Shown: positions 1 through 6,556, counted from the stretch's first letter. The stretch: 7,059 bases of DNA from Nitrospirota bacterium (GCA_030667205.1 DAOUWH010000075.1:1-7059), one strand, 5' to 3'. Translations and numbers: made by a program. Notes: generated from the letters alone by a model not told the origin.

Positions 1-1
1 A

Positions 2-337
2 TCCGTAAGGCCGCACCGGCTTTTCAAGCGCAAGGGCAACCACCTGTACCTCGAGCTGCCGATAACCTTCGGAGAGGCCGCGCTCGGGGCGAAGGTCAAA
101 GTGCCCACAATAGACGGCACGGCCAAGATGACCGTACCCCCCGGCACACAGGGGGGGCAGCGCTTTAAACTCTCTGGCAAGGGCTTTTCCCCTTCCGGAA
201 GAGGCCCGAAGGGCAACCTCTACGTGGACGTAGCCATAGTCGTGCCCAAGGACCTCGGCAAGCAGGCCCGCGAGGCGGTAAGCGCGATAGATGAGGCATA
301 CGGCGAGAGTCCCCGAAAGGGAATGAAGAAGAAATAA
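2..337 (+). CDS. dnaJ: DnaJ-family (Hsp40) co-chaperone, C-terminal part (5' truncated)
   Basis: Open from the window edge, this reading frame encodes the last 111 residues of an Hsp40 co-chaperone, which presents unfolded substrate to DnaK and stimulates its ATPase in the cytoplasm. What is seen is the C-terminal substrate-binding beta domain: PHRLFKRKGNHLYLELP, then TFGEAALGAKVKVPTIDG, PPGTQGGQRFKLSGKG and NLYVDVAIVVPK, ending in a Lys-rich tail (PRKGMKKK). The order and spacing match carboxypeptide domain II of DnaJ/CbpA. The J domain, Gly/Phe linker and any zinc finger lie outside the window, so I cannot tell classical DnaJ (type I) from a zinc-less CbpA type; the symbol is tentative. The GTG at 101 is an internal Val codon and not a start. 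hspR begins 18 nt downstream, which suggests one operon. Confidence 0.88.
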   Translation, partial: SVRPHRLFKRKGNHLYLELPITFGEAALGAKVKVPTIDGTAKMTVPPGTQGGQRFKLSGKGFSPSGRGPKGNLYVDVAIVVPKDLGKQAREAVSAIDEAYGESPRKGMKKK

Positions 338-355
338 CAGGGGGATGAAGGAATA

Positions 356-706
356 ATGGAAAAGGACAAGGACAGGCCGCTTTATATGATAGGCGTTGTA
401 GCAAGGATGCTCCATGTGCATCCGCAGACCCTCAGGGTATACGAAAAGGAGGGGTTCGTGATGCCCAGACGCTTGGGAGGGCAAAGGCTTTATTCCGAGG
501 CCGACGTAGAGAGGCTCGGCCTGATACTTGAGCTTACGCGCGACCTCGGCGTAAACAGGGCCGGCGTGGAGATAATCCTCAGGATGAGGCAGCGGCTCGA
601 GGGCCTTCAGTCCGAGGTGGAGGGGATGATGCAGTTGCTGGAGGACGATTTAAGGCTCCAGTTCCGGGAAAAGATAAGGAAGGTTTTCTTTAATGAGGAG
701 GACTGA
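356..706 (+). CDS. hspR: HspR-type MerR-family heat-shock repressor
   Basis: A 116-residue protein with an N-terminal winged-helix MerR domain: PLYMIGVVARML at 8-19, recognition region HPQTLRVYE at 22-30, wing RRLGGQRLYSEADVERL at 38-54, and GVNRAGVEIIL at 65-75. The HPQTLR and GVN-AGVEIIL segments are typical of HspR rather than metal- or drug-sensing MerR proteins. Residues about 76-110 are heptad-like and probably form the dimer coiled coil, with no separate ligand-binding domain. Known HspR proteins bind HAIR inverted repeats and repress dnaK, clpB and their own operon, with DnaK as co-repressor; that role is inferred here from family and from its place between dnaJ and clpB. ATG 356 is chosen because the family motif starts just after it; an AAGGA (348-352) lies only 3 nt upstream, and AGGGGG (339-344) is 11 nt away. 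Confidence 0.9.
   Translation: MEKDKDRPLYMIGVVARMLHVHPQTLRVYEKEGFVMPRRLGGQRLYSEADVERLGLILELTRDLGVNRAGVEIILRMRQRLEGLQSEVEGMMQLLEDDLRLQFREKIRKVFFNEED
695..701 (+). promoter_or_regulatory. clpB ribosome binding site inside the hspR 3' end
   Basis: GAGGAGG lies 7 nt upstream of the clpB ATG (709) and is part of the last codons of hspR. The hspR stop (704-706) sits between this site and the clpB start, so ribosomes finishing hspR cover the site. Translational coupling of repressor and disaggregase is the likely result. Confidence 0.85.
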
Positions 707-708
707 AA

Positions 709-3357
709 ATGAGATTCGATAAATTGACCATAAAGAGCCAGGAGGTCGTCCAGGAGGCCCAGCGCCTCGCCGAGGCCAGGGGCAACCAGGAGCTTCAGCC
801 CGAGCATCTCCTGCTGGGCATGCTCCGGGACGAGGAGGGCCTGGCCCCCGCAATACTAAAGAGGCTCGAGGTGGACGCCGGAGCCGTCACTCGCGACCTC
901 GATGCCGAGGCGGAGCGCTTCCCGAAAGTCTCTGGCGCCACCCCAATGGGCCAGCTGTATCTTTCTCCGGCACTCCGGGACGTCTTTGAGCAGGCTTTTA
1001 AGGAGTCCGAGCACCTGCAGGACGAATACGTAAGCGTGGAGCACCTCCTTCAGGGGATTTTTGCCTCCGGCGGGACAGCCTCCGATATCCTGAAGCGCTA
1101 CGGTGTCACGAAGGAAAACCTGCTGTCGGCGATAAAGGACGTAAGGGGCACGCAGCGCGTCACGGACCAGAGCCCCGAGGGCAAGTACCAGGCCCTCACG
1201 CGCTACAGCCGCGACCTCACGGAGCTTGCCTCGCGCGGGAAGCTCGACCCCGTGATCGGGCGCGACGAGGAGATTAGAAGGATAATCCAGGTCCTCTCCA
1301 GAAGGACCAAGAACAACCCTGTGCTGATAGGCGACCCCGGCGTGGGCAAGACCGCCATAGCCGAGGGCCTTGCCCAGAGGATTGTCGAGAGCGACGTTCC
1401 CGAGACCCTTAAGGAAAAGCTCGTAGTGGCGCTTGATATGGGCGCGCTCGTTGCGGGCACAAAGTACAGGGGCGAGTTCGAAGAGAGGCTCAAGGCGGTA
1501 ATAAAGGAGATAGAGCAGGCCGAAGGAAGAATCATACTCTTTATCGATGAGCTTCATACGCTGGTGGGCGCGGGGGCGGCAGAGGGGGCCATTGACGCCT
1601 CTAACATGCTCAAGCCCGCTCTGGCCCGCGGGGAGCTCAGGTGCGTCGGCGCCACCACGGTTAATGAATACAGAAAGTACATCGAGAAGGACGCGGCCCT
1701 TGAGCGGAGGTTCCAGCCCGTGCTCATCAGGGAGCCCTCCATAGAGGACACGATTTCCATATTGAGGGGCCTCAGGGAGCGCTACGAGGTGCACCACGGC
1801 GTGAAGATAAAGGACTCCGCGCTGATATCGGCGGCGGTGCTGTCGAACCGGTACATCACCGACAGGTTCCTCCCGGACAAGGCCATAGACCTCATGGACG
1901 AGGCCGCCTCGAAACTCAGGATGGAACTCGACAGCATGCCCGTGGAGCTTGACGAGCTGGAGCGAAAGCTCCGCCAGCTCGAGATAGAGCGGCAGGGCCT
2001 TCAGCGCGAGGACTCCAGGGAAGCTAAAGACAGGCTCGATAAGATAAAGGCCGAGATAGAGGATCTCGGAGGGAAGAAGGCAGTCCTCAGGGCGCAGTGG
2101 CTCAGCGAGAAGGAGATAATCGCGAAGATACGACAACTTAAGGAGAAGATGGAGAGCGCCAGGATTGAGTCCGAAAAGGCCGAGCGCGAGGGAGACCTCA
2201 CGCGCGCCGCCGAGCTGCGCTACGGCACTCAGCTTGAGCTTAAAACCTCTCTTGAGGAGGAAAACAGGAAGCTCGCCGACAAACAGACCGAGCGCAGGAT
2301 GCTCACCGAGGAGGTCACGGAGGAGGACATCGCCGATGTGGTCTCCAAGTGGACCGGAGTGCCCGTGTCGAGGATGCTGGAGGCCGAGATCCAGAAGCTC
2401 ATCCGCATGGAAGACAGTCTCCGCACAAGGGTCGTGGGGCAGGACGAGGCCATCGTTGCCGTCTCAAACGCCGTAAGGCGCGCGAGGGCCGGCATACAGG
2501 AGCCGGACAGGCCGATAGGGTCGTGTATGTTTTTGGGGCCCACGGGTGTGGGCAAGACCGAGCTTGCCCGCGCGCTTGCGGAGTTCCTCTTCGACGACGA
2601 GCACGCCATGGTGCGCATCGACATGTCGGAGTTTCAGGAGCGGCATACGGTCTCAAGGCTCATCGGGGCGCCCCCGGGGTACGTGGGCTACGAAGAAGGG
2701 GGCCAGCTCACCGAGGCGGTGCGCAGAAGGCCCTATTCTACCGTGCTTTTTGACGAGGTCGAAAAGGCGCACCCCGAGGTCTTCAACCTCCTGCTGCAGG
2801 TGCTCGACGACGGCCGCCTCACCGACGGGCACGGCCGTACGGTGGACTTCCGCAATACGGTCCTCATAATGACCTCCAACATCGGGAGCGAGCACATACA
2901 GGAGATAATCCAGGAGCAGGAGCGGGCCCCGGCCCACTGGGCCGTCGGCGCGCAGGGCGAGGAGCTAAAGGACAAGGTTACGGAAGACCTCAGGAAGAGT
3001 TTTAAACCCGAGTTCCTCAACAGGCTCGACGAGGTGATCATCTTCAACACCCTCTCAAGAGAGCTGCTGAGGGAGATCGTGGACATACAGGTCGGGAGGA
3101 TGAAGCGCTACATACATGACAAGGGCATAGACATCGTGCTTACCGACGGGGCCAAGGACGCCCTCGCAACGCTGGGCTACGACCCCGTATACGGCGCGAG
3201 ACCCCTGAAAAGGACCATACAGCGCCAGATACTCAACCCGCTCTCGACAAAGCTGCTGGATGGAGAGTTTACGGATGGCGACACCGTAGAGGTGGACATC
3301 AGAGACGACAAGACCATATTCACCAAGGCGGCCGCATCAGAGGCGGTCGTCAAATAA
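709..3357 (+). CDS. clpB: ATP-dependent protein disaggregase ClpB (Hsp100)
   Basis: An 882-residue cytoplasmic hexameric AAA+ machine that, with DnaK/DnaJ/GrpE, threads aggregated proteins through its pore. The N-terminal Clp_N double repeat covers about 1-145. NBD1 has Walker A GDPGVGKT (208-215), pore Tyr253 in KYRG, Walker B D280-E281 and Arg fingers R333/R334. A coiled-coil M-domain runs about 412-530, which separates ClpB from ClpA/ClpC. WTGVPV (548-553) opens NBD2, with Walker A GPTGVGKT (610-617), pore GYVGY (657-661), Walker B D682-E683, Arg finger R772 in FLNRLDE and sensor-2 GAR (R831). No ClpP-binding IGF loop was noticed, which fits a disaggregase and not a protease partner. Every catalytic residue is present. 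The protein is about 25 residues longer than E. coli ClpB (857), partly from an extra stretch near 735-748. ATG 709 has a strong RBS. The gene is followed directly by a terminator. Confidence 0.98.
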   Translation: MRFDKLTIKSQEVVQEAQRLAEARGNQELQPEHLLLGMLRDEEGLAPAILKRLEVDAGAVTRDLDAEAERFPKVSGATPMGQLYLSPALRDVFEQAFKESEHLQDEYVSVEHLLQGIFASGGTASDILKRYGVTKENLLSAIKDVRGTQRVTDQSPEGKYQALTRYSRDLTELASRGKLDPVIGRDEEIRRIIQVLSRRTKNNPVLIGDPGVGKTAIAEGLAQRIVESDVPETLKEKLVVALDMGALVAGTKYRGEFEERLKAVIKEIEQAEGRIILFIDELHTLVGAGAAEGAIDASNMLKPALARGELRCVGATTVNEYRKYIEKDAALERRFQPVLIREPSIEDTISILRGLRERYEVHHGVKIKDSALISAAVLSNRYITDRFLPDKAIDLMDEAASKLRMELDSMPVELDELERKLRQLEIERQGLQREDSREAKDRLDKIKAEIEDLGGKKAVLRAQWLSEKEIIAKIRQLKEKMESARIESEKAEREGDLTRAAELRYGTQLELKTSLEEENRKLADKQTERRMLTEEVTEEDIADVVSKWTGVPVSRMLEAEIQKLIRMEDSLRTRVVGQDEAIVAVSNAVRRARAGIQEPDRPIGSCMFLGPTGVGKTELARALAEFLFDDEHAMVRIDMSEFQERHTVSRLIGAPPGYVGYEEGGQLTEAVRRRPYSTVLFDEVEKAHPEVFNLLLQVLDDGRLTDGHGRTVDFRNTVLIMTSNIGSEHIQEIIQEQERAPAHWAVGAQGEELKDKVTEDLRKSFKPEFLNRLDEVIIFNTLSRELLREIVDIQVGRMKRYIHDKGIDIVLTDGAKDALATLGYDPVYGARPLKRTIQRQILNPLSTKLLDGEFTDGDTVEVDIRDDKTIFTKAAASEAVVK

Positions 3358-3372
3358 CGGACAACCGAAACC

Positions 3373-3416
3373 GGGGCGGAGGGGTTTTTTAAAAAAAACC
3401 CTCCGCCCCCTCTTTT
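3373..3416 (+). terminator. Rho-independent terminator after clpB
   Basis: GGGGCGGAGGG (3373-3383) is perfectly complementary to 3399-3409, and the intervening T6/A8 run (3385-3398) can extend the helix past one G-A mismatch. A C and then TCTTTTT (3411-3417) form the U-rich tail. It begins 15 nt after the clpB stop and should end the dnaJ-hspR-clpB transcript. The opposite strand lacks a T-run after the stem, so it looks one-directional. Confidence 0.92.
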
Positions 3417-3443
3417 TGCCTCGTTTGCCCCATTTGCGACCCT

Positions 3444-3475
3444 AAAATTTACCGTTTCGGGAGGCGGTGAATTTT
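3444..3475. repeat. 11-bp inverted repeat between clpB terminator and rpsL promoter
   Basis: AAAATTTACCG (3444-3454) and CGGTGAATTTT (3465-3475) are complementary at 10 of 11 positions, the exception being a T-G wobble (3450/3469). The loop is 10 nt (3455-3464), so the arm centres are 21 bp apart, about two turns of B-DNA. It ends 38 bp upstream of the -35 box. It could be a dimeric-protein operator or a weak second terminator (the 3' arm ends TTTT, then CCC). The function is not known. Confidence 0.6.
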
Positions 3476-3485
3476 CCCATATGCT

Positions 3486-3506
3486 CCTTAAATAAGCCTT
3501 AACTAA
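3486..3506 (+). repeat. Tandem CCTTAANTAA boxes upstream of the rpsL promoter
   Basis: CCTTAAATAA (3486-3495) and CCTTAACTAA (3497-3506) match at 9 of 10 positions with an 11-bp period. A degenerate third copy (GTAACTTG, 3509-3516) runs into the -35 box. The stretch is much more AT-rich than the genes around it. Position and composition would suit an UP element for the RNA polymerase alpha subunit or phased activator sites; this is inference. Confidence 0.5.
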
Positions 3507-3513
3507 CAGTAAC

Positions 3514-3542
3514 TTGACAAATACCAGTGGTTCTGGTAAAGT
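3514..3542 (+). promoter_or_regulatory. Sigma-70-type promoter of the str operon
   Basis: A perfect -35 TTGACA (3514-3519) is followed by a 17-bp spacer and -10 TAAAGT (3537-3542; 4 of 6 consensus), strengthened by an extended -10 TGG (3534-3536). Transcription would start near 3549-3551 and give a leader of roughly 57 nt before the rpsL ATG. The bases between the -10 and the start (TATCTTTT) are AT-rich, unlike the GC-rich discriminators of stringently repressed ribosomal promoters in E. coli. Confidence 0.8.
3522..3538. promoter_or_regulatory. Possible operator dyad in the promoter spacer
   Basis: TACCAG (3522-3527) and CTGGTA (3533-3538) form a perfect 6-bp inverted repeat with a 5-bp spacer, centred between the -35 and -10 boxes and overlapping the first bases of the -10. 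A regulator bound here would block RNA polymerase. Dyads this short arise by chance fairly often, so the call is weak. Confidence 0.35.
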
Positions 3543-3548
3543 TATCTT

Positions 3549-3606
3549 TTGCCCTCTCTGAGGGTTGCGCACTAATCTCTTTTGTGATAGGAGGAAGGGT
3601 AGAAAG
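3549..3606 (+). promoter_or_regulatory. rpsL 5' leader with small hairpin and RBS
   Basis: This is the untranslated leader predicted from the promoter. CCCTC (3552-3556) pairs with GAGGG (3560-3564) around a TCT loop right at the 5' end, a short stem that could protect the transcript. AGGAGG (3589-3594) is the strongest Shine-Dalgarno match but lies 12 nt from the ATG; AAGGG (3595-3599) is nearer. No recognised riboswitch or ribosomal-protein leader motif was seen. Confidence 0.55.
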
Positions 3607-3978
3607 ATGCCCACGATTCAGCAGCTTGTAAGAAATGGCAGGAAGACCCAGGCCAAGAAGACGAAGAGCCCGGCGCTGAAGAACTGTCCGCAGAAGCGGG
3701 GAGTCTGCCTCAGGGTGTACACCACTACGCCCAAAAAGCCGAACTCCGCCCTCCGGAAAGTGGCCAGGCTCAGGCTGACAAACGGCATGGAAGTTACCGC
3801 CTACATCCCGGGCGTGGGACACAACCTTCAGGAACACTCCATCGTCATGATAAGAGGGGGCAAGATCAAGGACCTCCCCGGCGTGCGCTACCACATCATA
3901 CGCGGCACGCTGGATTCGGCCGGAGTGGCCGACCGCAAGCGCGGCAGAAGCAAATACGGAACCAAGAGGCCCAAGTAA
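3607..3978 (+). CDS. rpsL: 30S ribosomal protein S12
   Basis: S12 sits at the interface side of the 30S decoding centre and helps judge codon-anticodon pairing. The 123-residue product is of family length and begins with the signature MPTIQQLVRNGR. The conserved loop TTTPKKPNSALRK (39-51) and the GGKIKDLPGVRYH stretch (84-96) are intact, and the C-terminus is the usual basic KRGRSKYGTKRPK. Lys43 and Lys88 (E. coli K42/K87 numbering without Met) are wild type, so no streptomycin-resistance change is seen. Asp89 is the residue beta-methylthiolated by RimO in many bacteria. A TTG at 3565 is in frame and would add 14 residues, but that extension (RTNLFCDRRKGRK) is unlike S12 and covers the RBS, so ATG 3607 is chosen. 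It is the first gene after the promoter. Confidence 0.98.
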   Translation: MPTIQQLVRNGRKTQAKKTKSPALKNCPQKRGVCLRVYTTTPKKPNSALRKVARLRLTNGMEVTAYIPGVGHNLQEHSIVMIRGGKIKDLPGVRYHIIRGTLDSAGVADRKRGRSKYGTKRPK

Positions 3979-3979
3979 G

Positions 3980-4450
3980 ATGCCCCGAAGAAGAGTCGCA
4001 GCCAAAAGAGATATCCTTCCCGACCCGAAATACGGCAGCAGGCTTCTGAGCAAGTTCATAAACGCGCTGATGGAAAGCGGCAAGAAGTCCACGACCGAGC
4101 GCATCTGCTACGACGCGCTCGACATTATTAAGGAAAAGACCGATTCCGATCCGCTGAAGGCTTTTAAGACCGCTATCGACAACATAAAGCCCCTCGTGGA
4201 GGTCAAACCCAGGAGGGTCGGCGGCGCCACGTACCAGGTACCGGTGGAGGTAAGGCCTATGAGGCGCACCGCGCTCGCATTCAGGTGGCTTATAAACTAT
4301 TCTCGGGCCAGGGGCGAAAAGACGATGAGCCAGAAGCTCGCGGGCGAACTAATGGACGCATTAAACCAGTCGGGCGCTTCCATAAAGAAAAGAGAAGAAA
4401 CCCACAGGATGGCTGAGGCAAACAAGGCCTTTGCCCATTATAGATGGTAG
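3980..4450 (+). CDS. rpsG: 30S ribosomal protein S7
   Basis: S7 is a primary 16S rRNA binder that nucleates assembly of the 30S head and lies near the E site. The 156-residue length is standard. Visible family marks are the basic start MPRRRVAAKRDILPDPKYGS, the beta-hairpin segment VGGATYQVPVEVRP (80-93), ALAFRWLI with ARGEKTM after it, and the C-terminal HRMAEANKAFAHYRW. The start ATG is a single base after the rpsL stop, with AAGAGG (3964-3969) inside rpsL as the likely RBS at 10-nt spacing, so translation is probably coupled. In E. coli the S7 autoregulatory site occupies a long rpsL-rpsG spacer; there is no such spacer here. Confidence 0.98.
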   Translation: MPRRRVAAKRDILPDPKYGSRLLSKFINALMESGKKSTTERICYDALDIIKEKTDSDPLKAFKTAIDNIKPLVEVKPRRVGGATYQVPVEVRPMRRTALAFRWLINYSRARGEKTMSQKLAGELMDALNQSGASIKKREETHRMAEANKAFAHYRW

Positions 4451-4468
4451 ATAGGGCTGAACTTAAAT

Positions 4469-6544
4469 ATGACAACTTCCCTTCAGAAAACACGCAATAT
4501 CGGAATCATGGCTCACATAGACGCGGGCAAGACCACGACGACAGAGCGAATTCTGTACTACACGGGTGTGACTTACAAGATGGGTGAGGTCCACGAGGGC
4601 ACGGCTGTCATGGACTGGATGGTCCAGGAGCAGGAGAGGGGGATAACGATAACCTCCGCCGCGACGACCTGCTTGTGGAAGGGCTACAGGATCAACATCA
4701 TAGATACCCCCGGGCACGTTGATTTCACCGTCGAGGTCGAGCGCTCTCTCAGGGTGCTTGACGGCGCCGTTGCCATCTTCGATGTGGTGGCGGGAGTCGA
4801 GCCCCAGTCCGAGACCGTCTGGCGCCAGGCCGACCGCTACGGGGTTCCGAGAATCGCCCTGATGAACAAGATGGACAGGGTGGGCGCGGACTTCCCCGCC
4901 AGTGTCCAGAGCATGGTCGAGCGCCTCGGGGCAAAGCCCGTTCCGGTGCAGATACCCCTTGGGGCCGAGCACGGTTTCATGGGTTCTGTGGACCTGATAA
5001 AGATGAAGGCTATTTATTATAAGGACGAGACCCTCGGTGCGGATTTTCCCGTCGAGGAGATTCCCGCGGACCTCGTGGAGGATGCAAAAAAGTACAGGGA
5101 GCAGATGATAGAGGCCCTCTCGGACATCGACAATAATATAATGGAGAAATACCTCGTCGGAGGGGAGATAACCGAGGAGGAGCTCAAGGCCGCGCTCAGG
5201 CGCGGCACGGTCGAGTTGAAGCTCACGCCCGTTCTCTGCGGCTCAGCGTTCAAGAACAGGGGCGTGCAGCAGGTCCTCGACGCCATCGTGGATTACCTTC
5301 CTTCCCCTGACGAGGTCCCCCCCGTGGAGGGCATAGCCCCCGGAAACGGAAAGAAGCTCAAAAGGAGCGCAAGCGATAAAGAGCCGTTCAGCGCTCTTGC
5401 GTTCAAGGTGGTCGCAGACCCGTTCGTAGGACAGCTTACCTACCTCAGGGTATATTCCGGGATGCTGAGCGCGGGCTCAACTGTCCTTAACTCGACAAAG
5501 GGCACCAAGGAGCGCATAGGAAGACTCCTTAAGATGCACGCCAACAAGCGCGAGGAGCTCAAAGAAGTGCGGGCCGGAGAAATAGTGGCCGCCGTGGGAC
5601 TTAAAAACACCCTTACGGGAGATACCCTCTGCGACATGAAGGAGCCGGTGGTGCTGGAGGCGATGGAGTTTCCCGAGCCGGTCATCTCCGTGGCCATAGA
5701 GCCAAAGACCAAGGTCGACCAGGAAAAACTCTCGCAGGCGCTTGCCAAGCTCGCCCAGGAGGACCCGACCTTCAGGGTTACCGTGGACGCCGAGACCGGA
5801 CAGACCATCATCTCGGGGATGGGCGAGCTGCATCTTGAGATAATCGTCGACAGGCTCCTCAGGGAGTTCAAGGTAAGCGGAAACGTGGGCAAGCCGCATG
5901 TGGCCTACCGCGAGACCATAAGGGTAGCCTCGCGAGCCGAGGGCAGGTTCGTAAGGCAGTCCGGCGGACGCGGCCAGTACGGCCACGTAGTCATAGGGAT
6001 AGAGCCCGGCGAAGTCGGCAAGGGTTTTGATTTTGAGAGCAAGATAGTGGGCGGGGCGATTCCCCGCGAGTACATCACGCCTGTTCGGAGGGGCATAAAG
6101 GAAGCCATGGACTCCGGCGTGCTTGCGGGCTACCCGGTCGTGGACATAAAGGCGACGCTCTATGACGGCTCCTTCCACGAAGTGGACTCCTCGGAAATCG
6201 CATTCAAGATAGCCGGCTCGATGGCCTTCAGGGAGGCCAGCAAGAAGGCAAACCCGGTACTCCTTGAGCCGGTCATGAGCGTGGAGGTCGTTACCCCCGA
6301 AGAATACATGGGCGACGTCATAGGCGACCTTAACTCAAGGAGAGGCAAGATACGGGAGATGACAAGAAGGGGCGCGGTACAGGTCGTAAAGGCGACGGTG
6401 CCGCTCAGTGATATGTTCGGGTATGCTACCGACCTGAGGTCAAAGACCCAGGGGAGGGCGACTTTCACGATGCAGTTCTCACGCTACGAGGAAGTCCCGA
6501 AGACCATAGCAGACAGAATAATTGCCAAAGCGAAAGGGGAATAG
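4469..6544 (+). CDS. fusA: Translation elongation factor G
   Basis: A 691-residue GTPase that drives tRNA-mRNA translocation and, with RRF, ribosome recycling. The G domain has G1 AHIDAGKT (15-22), G2 with RGITIT (57-62), G3 DTPGH (79-83), G4 NKMD (133-136) and G5 SAFK (259-262), with the G' insert at about 160-255. Domain II starts near 305. Domain III carries SGMGELHLEI (449-458). Domain IV carries GGRGQYGHV and the tip loop YDGSFHEVDSSE with His570, which enters the decoding centre. Domain V includes the DLNSRRGKI stretch and ends near the stop. The motifs fit canonical EF-G rather than spdEFG or the ribosome-protecting TetM family. The RBS is poor (AGGG at 4453-4456, 12 nt from ATG), so coupling to rpsG 18 nt upstream probably matters. 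ATG 4469 fits the family start before KTRNIGIMAH. Confidence 0.98.
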   Translation: MTTSLQKTRNIGIMAHIDAGKTTTTERILYYTGVTYKMGEVHEGTAVMDWMVQEQERGITITSAATTCLWKGYRINIIDTPGHVDFTVEVERSLRVLDGAVAIFDVVAGVEPQSETVWRQADRYGVPRIALMNKMDRVGADFPASVQSMVERLGAKPVPVQIPLGAEHGFMGSVDLIKMKAIYYKDETLGADFPVEEIPADLVEDAKKYREQMIEALSDIDNNIMEKYLVGGEITEEELKAALRRGTVELKLTPVLCGSAFKNRGVQQVLDAIVDYLPSPDEVPPVEGIAPGNGKKLKRSASDKEPFSALAFKVVADPFVGQLTYLRVYSGMLSAGSTVLNSTKGTKERIGRLLKMHANKREELKEVRAGEIVAAVGLKNTLTGDTLCDMKEPVVLEAMEFPEPVISVAIEPKTKVDQEKLSQALAKLAQEDPTFRVTVDAETGQTIISGMGELHLEIIVDRLLREFKVSGNVGKPHVAYRETIRVASRAEGRFVRQSGGRGQYGHVVIGIEPGEVGKGFDFESKIVGGAIPREYITPVRRGIKEAMDSGVLAGYPVVDIKATLYDGSFHEVDSSEIAFKIAGSMAFREASKKANPVLLEPVMSVEVVTPEEYMGDVIGDLNSRRGKIREMTRRGAVQVVKATVPLSDMFGYATDLRSKTQGRATFTMQFSRYEEVPKTIADRIIAKAKGE

Positions 6545-6548
6545 GAGG
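6543..6548 (+). promoter_or_regulatory. tuf ribosome binding site overlapping the fusA stop
   Basis: AGGAGG shares its first two bases with the fusA TAG stop (6542-6544) and lies 8 nt before the tuf ATG (6557). It is much stronger than the fusA site, which fits the higher EF-Tu demand. Confidence 0.85.
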
Positions 6549-6556
6549 GCTTAGAT

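Noticed and set aside
856..2136. Long open frame of 426 codons on the minus strand across clpB
   Set aside because: It is antisense to intact, highly conserved ClpB domains. GC-rich codon bias gives long open shadow frames, and the translation resembles no family and has no RBS.
3385..3398. T6/A8 run as possible slippage or programmed frameshift site
   Set aside because: It lies outside any coding region and is explained as the inner part of the terminator hairpin.
3565..3606. TTG start giving S12 a 14-residue N-terminal extension
   Set aside because: The family start MPTIQQL is at 3607 with an RBS upstream, and the extension would translate through the RBS.
338..3606. HspR operator (HAIR, CTTGAGT-N7-ACTCAAG) within the visible spacers
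   Set aside because: No match found at 338-355, 707-708 or 3358-3606; the inverted repeat at 3444-3475 has a different sequence and spacing.
3499..4104. Minus-strand open frame of 201 codons over the rpsL promoter, rpsL and start of rpsG
   Set aside because: It runs antisense through rpsL and across the promoter and has no recognisable protein features.
5477..6178. Minus-strand open frame of 233 codons inside fusA
   Set aside because: It lies wholly antisense to conserved EF-G domains II-IV; a shadow of codon bias.
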